From NCBI GenBank assembly GCA_050744245.1, contig JBOGGX010000236.1:1-5292 (forward strand): a stretch of DNA of 5,292 nucleotides, read 5' to 3'. The notes under the pieces are model-generated. The model worked only from the letters and a program-made list of their open reading frames with translations, was not told where the DNA came from and searched no databases. The position numbers and the translations under genes were made by a program. Below are positions 4,766-5,292 of this stretch, piece by piece. Within the stretch, counting starts at the first letter, position 1. Each line of letters starts with the position of its first letter. Source of the DNA: JBOGGX01 sp050744245 (lineage in GTDB: Bacteria; Actinomycetota; Acidimicrobiia; Acidimicrobiales; JBOGGX01).

Positions 4766-4807
4766 CGCTTCTCATCGCTAGACTACGCTATTGTCCGATA
4801 GATTACG
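4766..4807. promoter_or_regulatory. 10-bp phased repeats in divergent gap, candidate operator
   Basis: CG recurs at 4766, 4776, 4786, 4796 and 4806, once per helical turn: CGCTTCTCAT, CGCTAGACTA, CGCTATTGTC, CGATAGATTA, then CG. The second and fourth units match at 8 of 10 positions. Within them CTAT (4788-4791) and ATAG (4798-4801) form a small inverted repeat. The stretch is AT-rich compared with its surroundings and lies between the divergent coupling-protein and helix-turn-helix genes. It may be the binding site of the latter and include both promoters, although I could not fix a convincing -35/-10 pair. Confidence 0.45.
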
Positions 4808-4837
4808 TTTCTTGGAAGAATTGCGAAAGGCGTGCGC

Positions 4838-5292
4838 ATGCAGCTCCTCCACGCCGGTCGGCTACCGCCGGTGCTCGACACCGCCGGTGTCGCCGAGCTG
4901 CTCGGCATGAATCCCAGGACCGTCCTGCTCATGGTGCGTGACGGACGCCTCCCCGGCCGTCGGGTGCCGGGAGGGCGCAAATACCAGTTCCTGACCGACG
5001 AAGTGCTCGCCGCGCTCGCACCAGGCGATGGCCAGACCCACGACACGCGCACCTCCGCGTCGCCCGCCCCCGTGATCGGCGCGCCACCCCGAACCACTGA
5101 CGTCGACCCCTGTGACGTGTGGGGAGCCGCACCAACACCGCGTGGACCAGACTGGGCGCTCACCTGCCTCGACCATTGGATGGCGCGCGCCGCCGACGCC
5201 GGGCTCACCGTTGCGTGCATCACCGCACCGCACGCGGACACCCGCGGCCCCTGCGTCGGCATCGTGGCCGTGGACGACCTGCTGTACCGCGT
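4838..5292 (+). CDS. Excisionase/MerR-like helix-turn-helix protein (runs off right edge)
   Basis: The frame from ATG 4838 stays open for 151 residues to the edge. Residues 12-60 (VLDTAGVAELLGMNPRTVLL, then MVRDGRLPGRRVPGGRKYQF and LTDEVLAAL) are a clear excisionase-family helix-turn-helix (HTH_17): the pattern T-x-x-V/A-A-x-L-L-G-x-x-x-x-T-V, then a GRLPG..R wing and a closing helix. Such proteins bend DNA as recombination directionality factors or act as small regulators. Most are 60-100 residues. This one goes on with a Pro/Thr/Ala-rich linker (about 61-105) and a further domain (from about 105, PDWALTCLDHWMARAADAGL) that I do not recognise, so it is more likely a regulator than a plain Xis. 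AAAGG (4826-4830) ends seven bases before the ATG; an in-frame GTG lies at 4832, and an upstream stop at 4799-4801 limits the N-terminus. It is divergent from the coupling-protein gene, with phased repeats in the gap between. Confidence 0.8.
   Translation, partial: MQLLHAGRLPPVLDTAGVAELLGMNPRTVLLMVRDGRLPGRRVPGGRKYQFLTDEVLAALAPGDGQTHDTRTSASPAPVIGAPPRTTDVDPCDVWGAAPTPRGPDWALTCLDHWMARAADAGLTVACITAPHADTRGPCVGIVAVDDLLYR

Noticed and set aside
4783..5262. 159-residue minus-strand frame opposite the helix-turn-helix gene
   Set aside because: The plus strand has a recognised DNA-binding domain with a ribosome-binding site; the minus frame has neither and begins beyond it.

Overview
The window is a stretch of high-GC DNA, most likely from an actinobacterium. 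The grounds are strong G/C at third codon positions, GTG as well as ATG starts, Shine-Dalgarno sites of the GGAGG type, and an actinobacterial style of VirD4/TraG coupling protein. It looks like the edge of a chromosomal region next to a mobile-element (integrative conjugative element or integrated plasmid) backbone. I cannot assign a genus, and there are no rRNA or tRNA genes.

Left part (1-622, minus strand): the first 88 residues of an aconitate hydratase run off the left edge. Just upstream, and overlapping it by four bases (GTGA), is a small DksA/TraR-type zinc-finger protein. These two look like an ordinary chromosomal pair, probably translationally coupled.

Gap 623-968: about 345 bases without a convincing gene. 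It holds an 8-base direct repeat 80 bases apart, a short hairpin, a 12-base perfect palindrome (CAAGATATCTTG) and a good sigma-70-like promoter firing rightward. It is the most plausible place for a chromosome/element boundary.

Middle part (969-2577, plus strand): three genes in a row. They are an unrecognised 143-residue protein that may be a winged helix, a short single-stranded DNA-binding protein with no acidic C-terminal tip, and a ParA/TadZ-like P-loop protein whose Walker A loop lacks the catalytic lysine. A perfect 12-bp inverted repeat lies between the first and second genes. The array ends in a hairpin terminator, followed by a 22-bp perfect palindrome.

Right part (2747-4746, minus strand): a VirD4/TraG-type coupling protein of about 666 residues, broken by one apparent single-base deletion near 3868-3873. 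Upstream of it, 91 bases away and divergent, starts a protein with an excisionase/MerR-like helix-turn-helix that runs off the right edge. The gap between them carries four or five turns of a 10-bp periodic sequence, a candidate operator.

Together the ssb, ParA-like, coupling-protein and excisionase-like genes fit DNA transfer and maintenance of a conjugative element. No relaxase, integrase, VirB4 or replication gene is visible, so the element type stays an inference. The main points for follow-up are the degenerate P-loop protein, the frameshift, the extra helical segment in the coupling protein, and the phased repeats.
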